Source: Glaciecola sp965660815
GTDB lineage: Bacteria > Pseudomonadota > Gammaproteobacteria > Enterobacterales > Alteromonadaceae
Length of the DNA stretch: 64,000 nt
Assembly: GCA_965660815.1 (NCBI GenBank)
Contig: CBFIBG010000089.1
Coordinates: forward strand, 62,001 to 126,000
Direction: 5' to 3'
The notes beneath the pieces were generated by a model. That model did not search any database, was not told where the DNA came from, and saw nothing but the letters and a program-made list of their open reading frames with translations. A program made the translations under genes and the position numbers. This document shows positions 45,012 through 54,515 of this stretch, piece after piece. Numbering within the stretch: position 1 is the stretch's first letter; every line of letters starts with the position of its first letter.

Positions 45012-45623
45012 ATGGATATTAATTTAAGTACGCTTTCAAGTACTAAAATTTATCATTTAATGACCCAAACAATCATTCCTAGACCAATCGCCTGGGTGTT
45101 GAGTGAAAATGAAGACGCCAGTTCAAATCTAGCTCCCTTTTCTTATTTTAACGCGGTGTGCAGCGATCCACCCTTGCTGATGCTTTCTATGGGTAAAAAG
45201 CCTTCCGGCCACATTAAAGATACCGCCAGAAATCTTCAAGTAGGTGCTTTTTGTACGCTTCATATTGCCCAGACGCATCAAGCAGATATAGTCACAGCCA
45301 CGGCAGCGACACTTGAATATGGCGAAAATGAAGCCGCAGTAAATAATATAGAGCTATGCCAGCACAACAAGTGGCCGATTAATCGGATTAAACACGCTCC
45401 TATTACTTACTTTTGCAAAGTTTATAGTCGTCAAGAAATTGGAAATGCTCCTCAGCAGCTCATATTTCTGGAAGCTTTGGAATTACATGTTTGCGATGAA
45501 ATGGTCAGTCATAGCGACGGACGAATAGAGATAGATGCTCTGAAGATCAACCCTCTTGCTCGACTGGGCGCAAGTCAATATGCAAGTCTAGGGACAGTAT
45601 TTACCAAGGCAAGGCCAAAATAA
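45012..45623 (+). CDS. Flavin reductase-like FMN-binding protein
   Basis: 203 residues with the split-barrel flavin reductase fold: IIPRPIAWVLSENEDASSNLAPFSYFNAVCSDPPLLMLSMG is the FMN-binding signature, then KDTARNLQVGAFCTLHI and LIFLEALELHVCDEM. Such proteins reduce flavin or serve as components of two-component oxygenases. The partner oxygenase is not in the window. Cytoplasmic. Confidence 0.88.
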   Translation: MDINLSTLSSTKIYHLMTQTIIPRPIAWVLSENEDASSNLAPFSYFNAVCSDPPLLMLSMGKKPSGHIKDTARNLQVGAFCTLHIAQTHQADIVTATAATLEYGENEAAVNNIELCQHNKWPINRIKHAPITYFCKVYSRQEIGNAPQQLIFLEALELHVCDEMVSHSDGRIEIDALKINPLARLGASQYASLGTVFTKARPK

Positions 45624-45698
45624 TCGACCTTCAATGAATGATATCTTATGCCGTGAGATTTCAATTAAACGAAGTTATTACCATCTCGCATTACCGAC

Positions 45699-45714
45699 TG
45701 TGAGGTAACTCACA
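45699..45714. promoter_or_regulatory. CRP-type site upstream of the thiolase gene
   Basis: TGTGA-GGTAAC-TCACA, a perfect match to the E. coli CRP consensus halves TGTGA-N6-TCACA, about 155 bases before the thiolase ATG. Confidence 0.65.
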
Positions 45715-45869
45715 TTTCTGATCACGATCAAAATTTCACACGCTTATGGTCTTGCTTACCACTAAAGTCTAGTAACTATTCCTTTAGTATTGTCACCATA
45801 AGCTATATGTTTATAAACGTTTTTGATTTTGAAAGCTATTGTTAAATATAATTGATTTGGGATATAAAA

Positions 45870-47054
45870 ATGAGTGTAAATAGCGTTGTTGTATTAAGTG
45901 CCGTTCGTTCTGCCATCGGAACATTTAACGGAAGCCTTAAAGGAATAGAGCCATGCGAACTGGCAGGCCAAGTATTAGCCGGCGGTATAAAGGCCTCTGG
46001 CGTTGATGCTGAAAAATATGAATCTATCGTAGTAGGTAATACTATACCTACTGAGTCGCGTTTTCCGTATGTTGCCCGCGTAGCATCTATCCAAGCCGGA
46101 ATGCCATTGTCGTCAACCGCTATGGCGTTGAACAGACTATGTAGCTCAGGTTTACAAGCGGTTGTTAATTCTGCTCAAGGTATTATGTTAGGCGATCACG
46201 AACTAGCTGTTGGTGGCGGTGTCGAAAATATGACTCGCGGAGGCTACTTATCACCAGCTCTTCGTAACGGCGCAAGAATGGGCGATACTGTGTTTAATGA
46301 CATGATGGTTGCTTGTTTGACTGATCCGTTTGGCGTTGGTCATATGGGTATTACTGCTGAAAACTTAGCCTCTAAGTGGGAATTAAGCCGTGAAGCGCAA
46401 GATACGTTCGCTGCAGAGTCTCACAAACGCGCTGCCGCCGCAATTGAAGCTGGTTACTTCAAAGACCAGATCGTTCCGGTAGAACTTAAGAGCCGCAGAG
46501 GAAGTACTTTCTTTGAGGTAGATGAGCATGTAAAACCAAGCACCACGTTTGAAACATTAAGCGGTATGCGCCCAGCCTTTAAAAAAGATGGTAGCGTCAC
46601 TGCAGGTAATGCTTCTGGTATCAATGATGGAGCCTCTTTCTTAACGCTCGCTAGCGAGAACTATGCAAGTGCGAACGGCTTAGCACCAATCGCTCGCATT
46701 GTATCTTATGCAGTTGCAGGCGTTCCAAATGATGTAATGGGCGAAGGTCCTATTCCAGCATCAAAAGCAGCTCTTGCTAAAGCTGGTTTGACTATATCTG
46801 ATATGGATATTGTGGAATCCAACGAAGCGTTCGCAGCTCAAGCACTTACTGTTTCTAAAGGCCTAGATCTTGACCCATCTAAAACAAATCCTAATGGTGG
46901 TGCAATTGCACTAGGTCATCCAATCGGTGCTTCGGGCGCAGTTATTGCAACTAAAGCAATTCATGAGCTACAGCGCGTAGGCGGTAAGTATGCACTTGCT
47001 ACTATGTGTATAGGTGGCGGGCAAGGTATTGCAGTAATATTTGAACGTCTATAA
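45870..47054 (+). CDS. Thiolase, acetyl-CoA C-acetyltransferase/acyltransferase
   Basis: 394 residues. Catalytic C91 (LNRLCSSGLQAV), H350 (GHPIGASG) and C380 (TMCIGGGQG) are all present, as is NEAFAAQ. It condenses or cleaves acyl-CoA; the neighbours do not decide between PHB synthesis and fatty-acid degradation. The ATG at 45870 begins MSVNSVVVLSAVRSAIGTF, as homologues do. A CRP site upstream suggests glucose/catabolite control. A bidirectional terminator follows. Confidence 0.93.
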   Translation: MSVNSVVVLSAVRSAIGTFNGSLKGIEPCELAGQVLAGGIKASGVDAEKYESIVVGNTIPTESRFPYVARVASIQAGMPLSSTAMALNRLCSSGLQAVVNSAQGIMLGDHELAVGGGVENMTRGGYLSPALRNGARMGDTVFNDMMVACLTDPFGVGHMGITAENLASKWELSREAQDTFAAESHKRAAAAIEAGYFKDQIVPVELKSRRGSTFFEVDEHVKPSTTFETLSGMRPAFKKDGSVTAGNASGINDGASFLTLASENYASANGLAPIARIVSYAVAGVPNDVMGEGPIPASKAALAKAGLTISDMDIVESNEAFAAQALTVSKGLDLDPSKTNPNGGAIALGHPIGASGAVIATKAIHELQRVGGKYALATMCIGGGQGIAVIFERL

Positions 47055-47148
47055 TGCATAATGTGAAGTATTAGGCTTACTGTATTTAAGTAAGCTCCTA
47101 CTTTTATCAAACGCATAAAAATCAAATACTATTAGATTGAATTAAAAT

Positions 47149-47177
47149 AATAACCACCGTTTAACCGGTGGTTATTT
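47149..47177. terminator. Bidirectional Rho-independent terminator
   Basis: Perfect 11-bp stem AATAACCACCG / CGGTGGTTATT with a 6-base loop, between convergent genes. Confidence 0.85.
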
Positions 47178-47194
47178 ATGAGTTTTATAAAACA

Positions 47195-48922
47195 TTACCC
47201 TCCACTTACAGGTTTATGTTGTCGATTTATTCGGGTGGTATACCAATTAAAGCCCTCTTGGGCGCACTCTACACATAATTGCTCAGTCACTTGTTCTATT
47301 TGTTGTTGCGAAGACGCGGTCTGCAACCATTTTTTAATTGAGTTAAAGCGACTTATTTGATGGTGATAGCGCATTTCATTTTCTTCTAATGCAAAGTTAA
47401 ACACCAGTTGTTCGAATGCAAGCCCCACTAGCGGTAAAAACCCCACCAAGAACATCATTATGCTTTTTAAGTCATACAACGACTCAAATATATTTAGACG
47501 ATAAGCGGTAAGAGTCACGGTAATAATCAATAGAACGTTAATCACGATAATGAACATCTGCAGAGAAGCTACCGAGTGTAAAACTCTATCGATACCCGAA
47601 ATTTTCGGATTGTGCTGAATAATCGATTTTGAATTATCTTGGCCATAAAGCTTTAATTCAAAATAATCGATTTGGTCGTCTATCAAATACTCGCTAATTA
47701 TTTCTTTTTTATCTCGTAACGAACCAATGTCTTGTAAATGATGAAGCGGAAACGAGCGAACCATGTGGGCGACCCAGTCCGACTTGACACTGGCGACACT
47801 AATGGCACGTTCAAATTGGAACGCGGCTATTTTATCGTTGCCTGAGGCCACAAGTTGAAACAGTTTTAAACGCATTGTTTCTGAGCACAATCTGTAGGCC
47901 AAATGCTTTTCTAAAGACGCCCGTTTTTTAACTTGGTAAAAACATATTACGCCGAATGTATACGCCGCTAAATATATTATCAGTAACCATGCGGATTCAG
48001 TAAATACCTTTGCGTACAGCAAAAAAGACGCACCTAAGACAAGAGTTAAGGCGAACATTATCCAAAAGCTCACGTTGCTTCTGGATTGATGTTCACTTGC
48101 CATAGCATCTAACTTGGTCGTGATGTCATAAAAATCAATTAGAGAGGTGCCTTTTGCAATGGGCTCTTCACATGCGCTTATTTTCTCTTTCAATGAGTGA
48201 TTAACGTAATTGGGTTTAGCATGCGCTAGTTCATTACACACATTGCTGAAATTATGTAAGAAACCAAGAAACGCCAGCTTTTCCTTTTTGCGAACAAATC
48301 CTGAATTGATTTTTCCTTCTTGCAGAAGATTAGTGGTATCGATGTGATACAAGAATGGCAAATATTCATTCGTGTTAAAATAGTATTCTTGGTCATGCTC
48401 TGTAGTTAACTCTGGGGCAAGTACTGCATTAAAAACACGCGTTGACAATGTATTAGAGCACATCAACTGTGAGAGTTTTTCAGTGTTCTGATTGATGCTT
48501 GTATACGAAGCATTCAAATAATACTCAGCATGCTCATTCAAGTCGTCTCCGAGCATGATAATCATATTGCATTTTGCGGCTAGGAAATCGGCCTTATCGG
48601 TTGCCGTGGATTGAATAATTGAGCTTGGGAGCGTTTCAATAGTAACCCCCATGCGGTGTAGCAAATTCAATTGTGAACATTTTTGATAATCATGTTTGTC
48701 AGTCAATATTACTAACTCTATCGCAAGTGACGATATCAAGTTAGCGACGTCCTTTTCCTGTTCAAATTGAGTTTTTGACTTGTGCTTGCTGGTTGTCAAC
48801 CAACGAAAAAGTTTGTTTTTTAATTGCTCATTTATGAGAGCCATCGCCTTCTCATTAGCGCTTGTATGCTCATTGCAAGCATCTACCAAGCCAATGTAAA
48901 ATTTAGGCTTCATTTTTTTCAC
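47195..48922 (-). CDS. SLOG-like domain plus SLATT/DUF4231-like membrane protein
   Basis: 575 residues, unnamed. Residues 1-180 look like a Rossmann-type SLOG domain: FYIGLVDACNEHTSANEKA at the start, then LAIELVILTD, LLHRMGVTIETLP and ADFLAAKCNMIIMLGDDL, the order seen in SLOG nucleotide-binding proteins. A helical stretch (about 180-275) leads to TM pair 1 (about 285-330). Next comes the motif LAYRLCSETMRLKLFQLVASG with a later W-V-A-H-M-V-R and DDQIDYFELK, as in YRxLAExLRVQ-type SLATT relatives, then TM pair 2 (about 460-505) and a helical tail. In that superfamily such TM units are predicted nucleotide-gated pore effectors. It lies 109 bases after a RyR-domain gene on the same strand. Function is inferred. 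Confidence 0.65.
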   Translation of the reverse strand: MKKMKPKFYIGLVDACNEHTSANEKAMALINEQLKNKLFRWLTTSKHKSKTQFEQEKDVANLISSLAIELVILTDKHDYQKCSQLNLLHRMGVTIETLPSSIIQSTATDKADFLAAKCNMIIMLGDDLNEHAEYYLNASYTSINQNTEKLSQLMCSNTLSTRVFNAVLAPELTTEHDQEYYFNTNEYLPFLYHIDTTNLLQEGKINSGFVRKKEKLAFLGFLHNFSNVCNELAHAKPNYVNHSLKEKISACEEPIAKGTSLIDFYDITTKLDAMASEHQSRSNVSFWIMFALTLVLGASFLLYAKVFTESAWLLIIYLAAYTFGVICFYQVKKRASLEKHLAYRLCSETMRLKLFQLVASGNDKIAAFQFERAISVASVKSDWVAHMVRSFPLHHLQDIGSLRDKKEIISEYLIDDQIDYFELKLYGQDNSKSIIQHNPKISGIDRVLHSVASLQMFIIVINVLLIITVTLTAYRLNIFESLYDLKSIMMFLVGFLPLVGLAFEQLVFNFALEENEMRYHHQISRFNSIKKWLQTASSQQQIEQVTEQLCVECAQEGFNWYTTRINRQHKPVSGG

Positions 48923-49031
48923 CCTTGTACTTATGTGTATTACTCACTTCCTACAAACTTAATGTTCAGTGACGCATACAAGGTAGACATATAACAATAT
49001 TATTATATGTCACCTGCGTATTGACACAAAC

Positions 49032-50936
49032 TCAAATGAGTTTTAGGTCTTTCATCACTGCCAGTGTTTCTGGGATATGGTAAACATTTTTATAATCGTA
49101 TTTTATAGTATCAGGCCGTTCTATTTTTAAATCTTCCCAAGTCAGTAAGCAATCATGGGTTTTCAAATCTTCATTTTTTTGTTCGCCATAGCGCCAATTG
49201 TTCACAATATGAAATGCGTTCCATCTAGCGTGTTCAGACTGAGCTACCGCGTCGAATCTTTCCAGTACTTCAGATTCTGATAATTTAAGCTTATCTGTTA
49301 TATAAGTTAACCAGTTCTGAATAATATTTTTATCTAGGTCTTCAAACTCATCTATATAAGGTAAAAACGAACTATGGGTTTTAATTACTGCATCGTTAGA
49401 CTGTGACCAAATTTCATCTGGACAGTCGTTACCAAGCGCAAGCAATTTTATAGGAATGTGTCTTTTTTCAGTAAAGTTGGAACGCCTCTTAAATAGCGGC
49501 TGATTTACCCAGTTCAACCAATCGCCAGAGTTACTTTGTAACTGGTCGTATTGCTCCAATGAAGCCTCGATGCTTTGATTTTCTTGGGCATCTATATTTA
49601 GCTTGTTCTTTGCGTACATTTCATGGCTGCGCTTTGCAATAATTTCTTTCTGGCTATCAATCAGTTGGGAATAGCTTGCAATATGTTGCATGGCACCAAA
49701 AGATTGGATTTGCTTATGCTGTATATTGTGTCCATGCTTATTGTAATAGTGAAAAGTAGTACTCGTATCGGTTTCGCGCTGTTGCTTTAGTGTACATAAA
49801 TCGTAAATACGCAAAATGTCTTTTAACGCGATATTTTCATCGGTATCACATGAAATGATGTGATTAAAGTCTGAAGGGTTATTAAATCGGTGAGCGTTAT
49901 TTACAAATTTAATATCCCATAAGTCTAAGCCCTTACCATTGGCATTTTCTTTGACTTGATGGTGGGACTCAAAAAAATCACTTTTGTCATCGCTCATAAT
50001 TGTAATTTCGATTTTTACCTGATTCGCGAAGTGAGCGAGTAGAAGCAGCTCCCTTAAAACAGCCTCTCCTATGTGATTAAAACCGATCAATAAGACTTTC
50101 ACTGGCGTTGCGTTAGTAGAGACAGTGTCTGCGTTTTTGCCCAACTGCATAGACTGCACCAAATCGATAGCGGCTAATTCATTTAAATTAAACACATTAA
50201 TCAATAATCCTTGAGAAAGTTTTTTAATATTTGAAATCGAGTAAAAAGCACTTGGTTCAAAAAGCTTATAACTCATTACGTTATCAATGCCAATATAACA
50301 TTCGAGTTGTGGACTGTAATCCGACCTTATTATTGACTTTAACACGTCCAAATTGTTTAAGTCATTTCCCGTCATGGCAACTAGGTTACTGGCCTTTAAA
50401 AAGTTGCACTTAAGCAATACTTCAAGGCTGTCAGCGTTACCTAAAACAATAGTTGCGCGTGAGTTTTTATATTTTGAGATAAGTGCGTTTGTATGGTTCT
50501 CTTCGATTACCACAACCTGAGTTTTTTGCCTTAACAAATCATCAATTAGAAAACTGCTGGATTCGTTTAGCCCGCAAATAATATAGTGTTTGTTAGAAAA
50601 ACGAACAGTAATATTGGACTTTATCCAATTTCTTAATGCCAATGTTGCTGCCAGCGCTATAGAGTAAAAGACGCTGCAAACAGCCGTAAAACGGGCTATT
50701 GAAATGGCCCAGTGCTTCATAGCATCACTGCTAGGTGATGACGAAAGTGAAAACAAGTTGAACGTTTCATACAGCACGTCAAACCATTTTACTATTAATG
50801 GAAATGAAGTGTTTGGCTGAATGACATAGATAGAATTGTACCCGTATAGTCCAAGGATAAGCGTGACACTGATCAAGCTCACTAATATAACAATGCTCAC
50901 ATAGTTATTAGAAGCAGATTGGTCATTCTCTAGCAT
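49032..50936 (-). CDS. Two-TM, double-Rossmann (TrkA-N-like), RyR-domain protein
   Basis: 634 residues. TM1 about 12-33, a short extracytoplasmic loop (WFDVLYETFNLFSLSSSP) without a TVGYG filter, TM2 about 76-104. Rossmann 1 begins at HYIICGLNESSSFLIDDLL (117-135) with VVVIEEN, and Rossmann 2 at VLLIGFNHIGEAVLREL (about 281-297). The C-terminus (about 560-625) is a RyR domain: AQSEHARWNAFHIVNNWRYG, then HDCLLTW and YDYKNVYHIPETL. The layout is that of potassium-channel-like regulatory proteins with nucleotide sensing, but without an ion filter. Likely co-transcribed ahead of the SLOG/SLATT-like gene. Ligand unknown. Confidence 0.75.
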   Translation of the reverse strand: MLENDQSASNNYVSIVILVSLISVTLILGLYGYNSIYVIQPNTSFPLIVKWFDVLYETFNLFSLSSSPSSDAMKHWAISIARFTAVCSVFYSIALAATLALRNWIKSNITVRFSNKHYIICGLNESSSFLIDDLLRQKTQVVVIEENHTNALISKYKNSRATIVLGNADSLEVLLKCNFLKASNLVAMTGNDLNNLDVLKSIIRSDYSPQLECYIGIDNVMSYKLFEPSAFYSISNIKKLSQGLLINVFNLNELAAIDLVQSMQLGKNADTVSTNATPVKVLLIGFNHIGEAVLRELLLLAHFANQVKIEITIMSDDKSDFFESHHQVKENANGKGLDLWDIKFVNNAHRFNNPSDFNHIISCDTDENIALKDILRIYDLCTLKQQRETDTSTTFHYYNKHGHNIQHKQIQSFGAMQHIASYSQLIDSQKEIIAKRSHEMYAKNKLNIDAQENQSIEASLEQYDQLQSNSGDWLNWVNQPLFKRRSNFTEKRHIPIKLLALGNDCPDEIWSQSNDAVIKTHSSFLPYIDEFEDLDKNIIQNWLTYITDKLKLSESEVLERFDAVAQSEHARWNAFHIVNNWRYGEQKNEDLKTHDCLLTWEDLKIERPDTIKYDYKNVYHIPETLAVMKDLKLI

Positions 50937-51151
50937 TACGCGTTCCTAATGTTTGAGTGCTCTTTTTGCGCTTGTTAAGCTAAGGTCGGCTGATTAAATT
51001 TTCGTACATTGCATGCAAATCCTATAATCATAGAGACTTATCGTTTTTGTAGTAACATCTGTTATGCTAAGTTAAATTTAAAGATATAACAATGAATACA
51101 ACACTTTACTTTTCAAAGTTCGTGAGGATAGATGCATAGGAAAGATTTAGG

Positions 51152-52051
51152 ATGAATAAGCGAAAACTCCTCACGCTATTGCAAACGACTAGACCCCCTT
51201 TTCTTATATTAGCGCCTATAAGCATTGGCTATGGAGGTGCATTGACGTACAGCCAAGCCGGCGAATTTAATACATCGTATTTTTGGCTTGCCATAATCGG
51301 AGGGATTGCGGCTCATATAAGTGTAAACACCTTCAACGAATACTTTGATTTTAAATCAGGTTTGGATCTCACCACCAACAAAACACCATTTAGCGGAGGC
51401 AGTAACGCCTTACCTCAAAACCCTCAGTTTGCGCAAAGTGTATTATATTTTGCTTGTTCAATGTTATTTACTACTTGCGTCATAGGTCTTTATTTTGTTG
51501 CTCTTTGGGGATGGGCCATTGCCCCTCTTGGCGTCTTGGGCTGCGCCATTATATTCACCTATACAAAATGGCTAAACCGATTTGCCATTTTGTGTTGGCT
51601 AGCACCAGGTCTTGGCTTTGGTCCTCTAATGGTGTTAGGCACCTCTTTTGCTATTACCGGCAGATACGATACAGACGTGGCTATCGCTTCACTGATTCCT
51701 TTCCTATTAGCCAACAATTTATTGTTATTAAATCAATTTCCCGACGAAGATGCTGATCGGTCGGTGGGAAGAAAGCATGCAGTGGTGGTCTATGGCAAAC
51801 CAAAAGCGCTATTGCTGTATGGGTTGACTACAATAGCTAGCATGCTTTTGTTACTAGTATGTATTTGGTTGAACGTGCTGCCATTGTTAACCTTGATAGC
51901 GCTGTTGCCTCTTAGCTTGGGTATCTTTGTGGCTAAGAAAATAAAATCTCGAAACTATGAAATGTCTAAATGCCTCCCTTACCTAGCAACTAATGTCGCC
52001 ATTACCTTATTTACGCCCATAACAGTTGCTTTTGCCATCCTTTTGGCATAG
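51152..52051 (+). CDS. UbiA family prenyltransferase (MenA-like)
   Basis: 299 residues, about 8-9 TM helices. Both metal-diphosphate motifs are present: NTFNEYFDFKSGLD (about 60-73) and LNQFPDEDADRSVGRK (about 193-208), as in MenA/UbiA enzymes that prenylate aromatic acids in quinone, heme or chlorophyll-type pathways. The substrate is not fixed by the neighbourhood. Divergent from the RyR gene. Confidence 0.88.
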   Translation: MNKRKLLTLLQTTRPPFLILAPISIGYGGALTYSQAGEFNTSYFWLAIIGGIAAHISVNTFNEYFDFKSGLDLTTNKTPFSGGSNALPQNPQFAQSVLYFACSMLFTTCVIGLYFVALWGWAIAPLGVLGCAIIFTYTKWLNRFAILCWLAPGLGFGPLMVLGTSFAITGRYDTDVAIASLIPFLLANNLLLLNQFPDEDADRSVGRKHAVVVYGKPKALLLYGLTTIASMLLLLVCIWLNVLPLLTLIALLPLSLGIFVAKKIKSRNYEMSKCLPYLATNVAITLFTPITVAFAILLA

Positions 52052-52312
52052 TAAAATTGCGTCGACAATTAAACGTTTTTAATGACATAACGAATCAAAG
52101 CTTAAATCGCCAAATTATTTCAAACATGGGAACACAAAAATTTAATAATTACCTGATAGATTATTAGTGAATGACTCGACCAATCGTTTTATTCGAGGAC
52201 GCTAATCAATTAAATGCGATGCATACGGTTACATATTATTGAGCTAGCTCAAAGATTTTTAGGCAAAATATACCCTAAGATATCGAACTGTGTTTTAAGC
52301 GAGTTTAATAAT

Positions 52313-52780
52313 ATGAAGCAACAAGAAAATGGTTTGTCCAGTCAAGAGCATCATTTGACCAACAGCGGCGATAAGCTTATATGTGCCCTAAGTAATGGTA
52401 TTAGGCAAGTTGTCCGAGTATTGGCCATACTTATGATGTTTGTAATTCTATTGTGCGTTGCCGATGTTTTTTTAGTGATATACCAAAAACTTACCTCAGA
52501 GCCACAATATTTACTAAACTTAAAAGACATATTTGCAGTGTTTGCATCATTTCTGGCGGTATTGATAGCTATTGAGATTTTTGTCAACATCGCGTTGTAT
52601 TTGAGAGACGATGTGATCCATATCAAACTGGTAGTTGCAACCGCTTTGATGGCGATAGCGAGGAAGGTCATAGTACTGGATTTTACAACCATCGAATATC
52701 AATATTTGTATGGCATTGGCGCAATTGTTTTGGCGTTGGGAGTGACCTACTTTTTAGTGTCAGAAAAAGCACGAAGTTAA
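52313..52780 (+). CDS. PsiE family phosphate-starvation-inducible membrane protein
   Basis: 155 residues from the ATG at 52313 (a longer frame from 52214 lacks a ribosome site). Four TM helices: VVRVLAILMMFVILLCVADV, then LKDIFAVFASFLAVLIAIEIFVNI with the LRDDVIHIKLVVATALMAIARKVIVLD motif typical of PsiE. Function unknown; the family is induced by phosphate starvation in E. coli. The universal stress gene follows by 23 bases and is probably in the same operon. Confidence 0.83.
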   Translation: MKQQENGLSSQEHHLTNSGDKLICALSNGIRQVVRVLAILMMFVILLCVADVFLVIYQKLTSEPQYLLNLKDIFAVFASFLAVLIAIEIFVNIALYLRDDVIHIKLVVATALMAIARKVIVLDFTTIEYQYLYGIGAIVLALGVTYFLVSEKARS

Positions 52781-52803
52781 TCTAATAACCAAGGAAATAT
52801 ACA

Positions 52804-53739
52804 ATGTATTCATCTAAAAATATCCTTGCTGTGTGTATCGATTTGGACAACAGCGAAGATGCGCTCGAGCAAGCGGTTGAAATGACACAGATAAACTCGG
52901 GTAAATTAAAGGTGAGCCTGCTTGTGCCTGAATTTCCAAGTGGCTTTGAAGAGCACAGCAAACAATACATTGATTTCTTACGCGACAAATTAATTAATCT
53001 CATTGAGAAAGTATGTGCAAAATTCGATGTCAATATCCGCAATATATTAGCCAAAGTACAGATCCATCCGGCTTCAAGCGGAGCGACAGCCGTGATAGAG
53101 CGAGTTGTGAAAGAAAACATTGAAGTTGTAATTAAACAAAAAACTAAGCGCAGCAAGGAAGAAGGCGTTGATGCTTTTGATATGAGCCTGTTGAGGAAAT
53201 GCCCCTGCCCAGTGTGGTTATGCTCTCCGATTCGTAAAGCGATTACCAGTATTCAAGTTGCAGTTGCTCTGGATGTTAACACTGATGAAGACCATGGCCT
53301 AAATGCGACCATGCTTAAATCAGCAGGTGAATTGGCGTTGGATTTCAACCATAAATTGGTCATAATTTCCTGCTGGGAAAATATTATCGAAGCCGCCATG
53401 TTACAAACGGGATGGCTCAATTTATCTGAAGAAGAGGTAAATGAACAAGTGAAAATAGCGCTTAACGAGCACCAACAAAAAATAGATACACTCGTGAAGA
53501 ACGCAGACCTATCGCCAAACTTAACTGTAATCGTAGACAGGAAAAACGGTCTAGCCAGCGCAAAAATCCCGGAGTCTGTCGCTCAAAACGACGTTGACAT
53601 ACTATTAATGGGTACGTTGGCGCGCACCGGAATTGCCGGTTTTTTCATGGGTAATACGTCTGAAAATATTGTTCAACAAGTTAAATCATCGCTAATAACG
53701 TTCAAACCAGCCAGCTTCAAGAGTCCTGTAGGGAGTTAG
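52804..53739 (+). CDS. Tandem universal stress protein (UspA/UspE type)
   Basis: 311 residues with two Usp domains (about 1-145 and 150-305). The second keeps an ATP-type loop LLMGTLARTGIAGFFMGNTSENIV, the first ends CPCPVWLCSP. AAGGA lies 8 bases before the ATG. Two-domain Usps act in stress and motility regulation in the cytoplasm. Downstream of psiE in a likely two-gene stress operon. Confidence 0.9.
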   Translation: MYSSKNILAVCIDLDNSEDALEQAVEMTQINSGKLKVSLLVPEFPSGFEEHSKQYIDFLRDKLINLIEKVCAKFDVNIRNILAKVQIHPASSGATAVIERVVKENIEVVIKQKTKRSKEEGVDAFDMSLLRKCPCPVWLCSPIRKAITSIQVAVALDVNTDEDHGLNATMLKSAGELALDFNHKLVIISCWENIIEAAMLQTGWLNLSEEEVNEQVKIALNEHQQKIDTLVKNADLSPNLTVIVDRKNGLASAKIPESVAQNDVDILLMGTLARTGIAGFFMGNTSENIVQQVKSSLITFKPASFKSPVGS

Positions 53740-53914
53740 CCAACCGCCTAAAATTCAATAAAAAATTACTTCCTATTTGCCAGATAAGCCCAAAGAATTG
53801 ATACTAAATTATCATCTAAGATACCCTAGTAACTGACAAAAACCGATTGAATGTTTGCATAAAGGCGAAAGTAAGGACTAATATTGATAACAGAAAAACC
53901 AGCAATGTTGGTGC

Positions 53915-54499
53915 TTGGTTGAACAACATATTTATAATACGGGATTTATTTTGGCTGTACTAAATCAATACGACTATAAACTAGCAGGAACTTACTTTTC
54001 GATTCTGGTTCAATTCGCGAATGCAAGGCAAACGATCGCTTTTTGTGAACTTGTGAACCTTGCCAAATTAAAATACGGTAAAAAACCAGAGCTACAAAAA
54101 GCTTTAAATTGTGCAACAAACAGGCCTATTTATATTATTCGTAGCTACTGTGAGCTCTATGAGCTGCCTGATATCACTCAGATCGTTGACGCCGAATACG
54201 CTGAAAACAGTAGCGTAACGCAAGCCAACTATCCGCTTGAATCAGCGTTTAATTATTCGTGGGGATTGGCAGCTAGACGTTTTGAACAGTATTTATTAGC
54301 AAAAAGCCATGCGCTTAGCGATCCTAAAAAGCTTGAGAAGTTGCTTGACGAAGAAACGGCCCTTAGGCTGATGAAAGAGTTTTATGAACAGCACCGAGAC
54401 GTTCTCCCAGATGACATTGGGCAACATCGAGATAAGATATTAGAACAGCTTATTCGGGGAAAGCCAGTCTCGGACGCCTATCAAGAGATGATGGAATAG
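53915..54499 (+). CDS. Hypothetical helical protein
   Basis: 194 residues, TTG start as drawn; an internal TTG at about 53950 (before AVLNQYDYKLAGTYFS) is another candidate. No ATG start exists in the N-terminal part, so the 5' end is uncertain. It is mostly alpha-helical and soluble, with blocks YFSILVQFANARQTIAFCELVNLAKLKYG and ETALRLMKEFYEQHRDVLPDDIGQ. No family is recognised. It stands alone, convergent with the GH16 gene. Confidence 0.6.
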   Translation: MVEQHIYNTGFILAVLNQYDYKLAGTYFSILVQFANARQTIAFCELVNLAKLKYGKKPELQKALNCATNRPIYIIRSYCELYELPDITQIVDAEYAENSSVTQANYPLESAFNYSWGLAARRFEQYLLAKSHALSDPKKLEKLLDEETALRLMKEFYEQHRDVLPDDIGQHRDKILEQLIRGKPVSDAYQEMME

Positions 54500-54515
54500 A
54501 GATTTAGGCGGTGGG

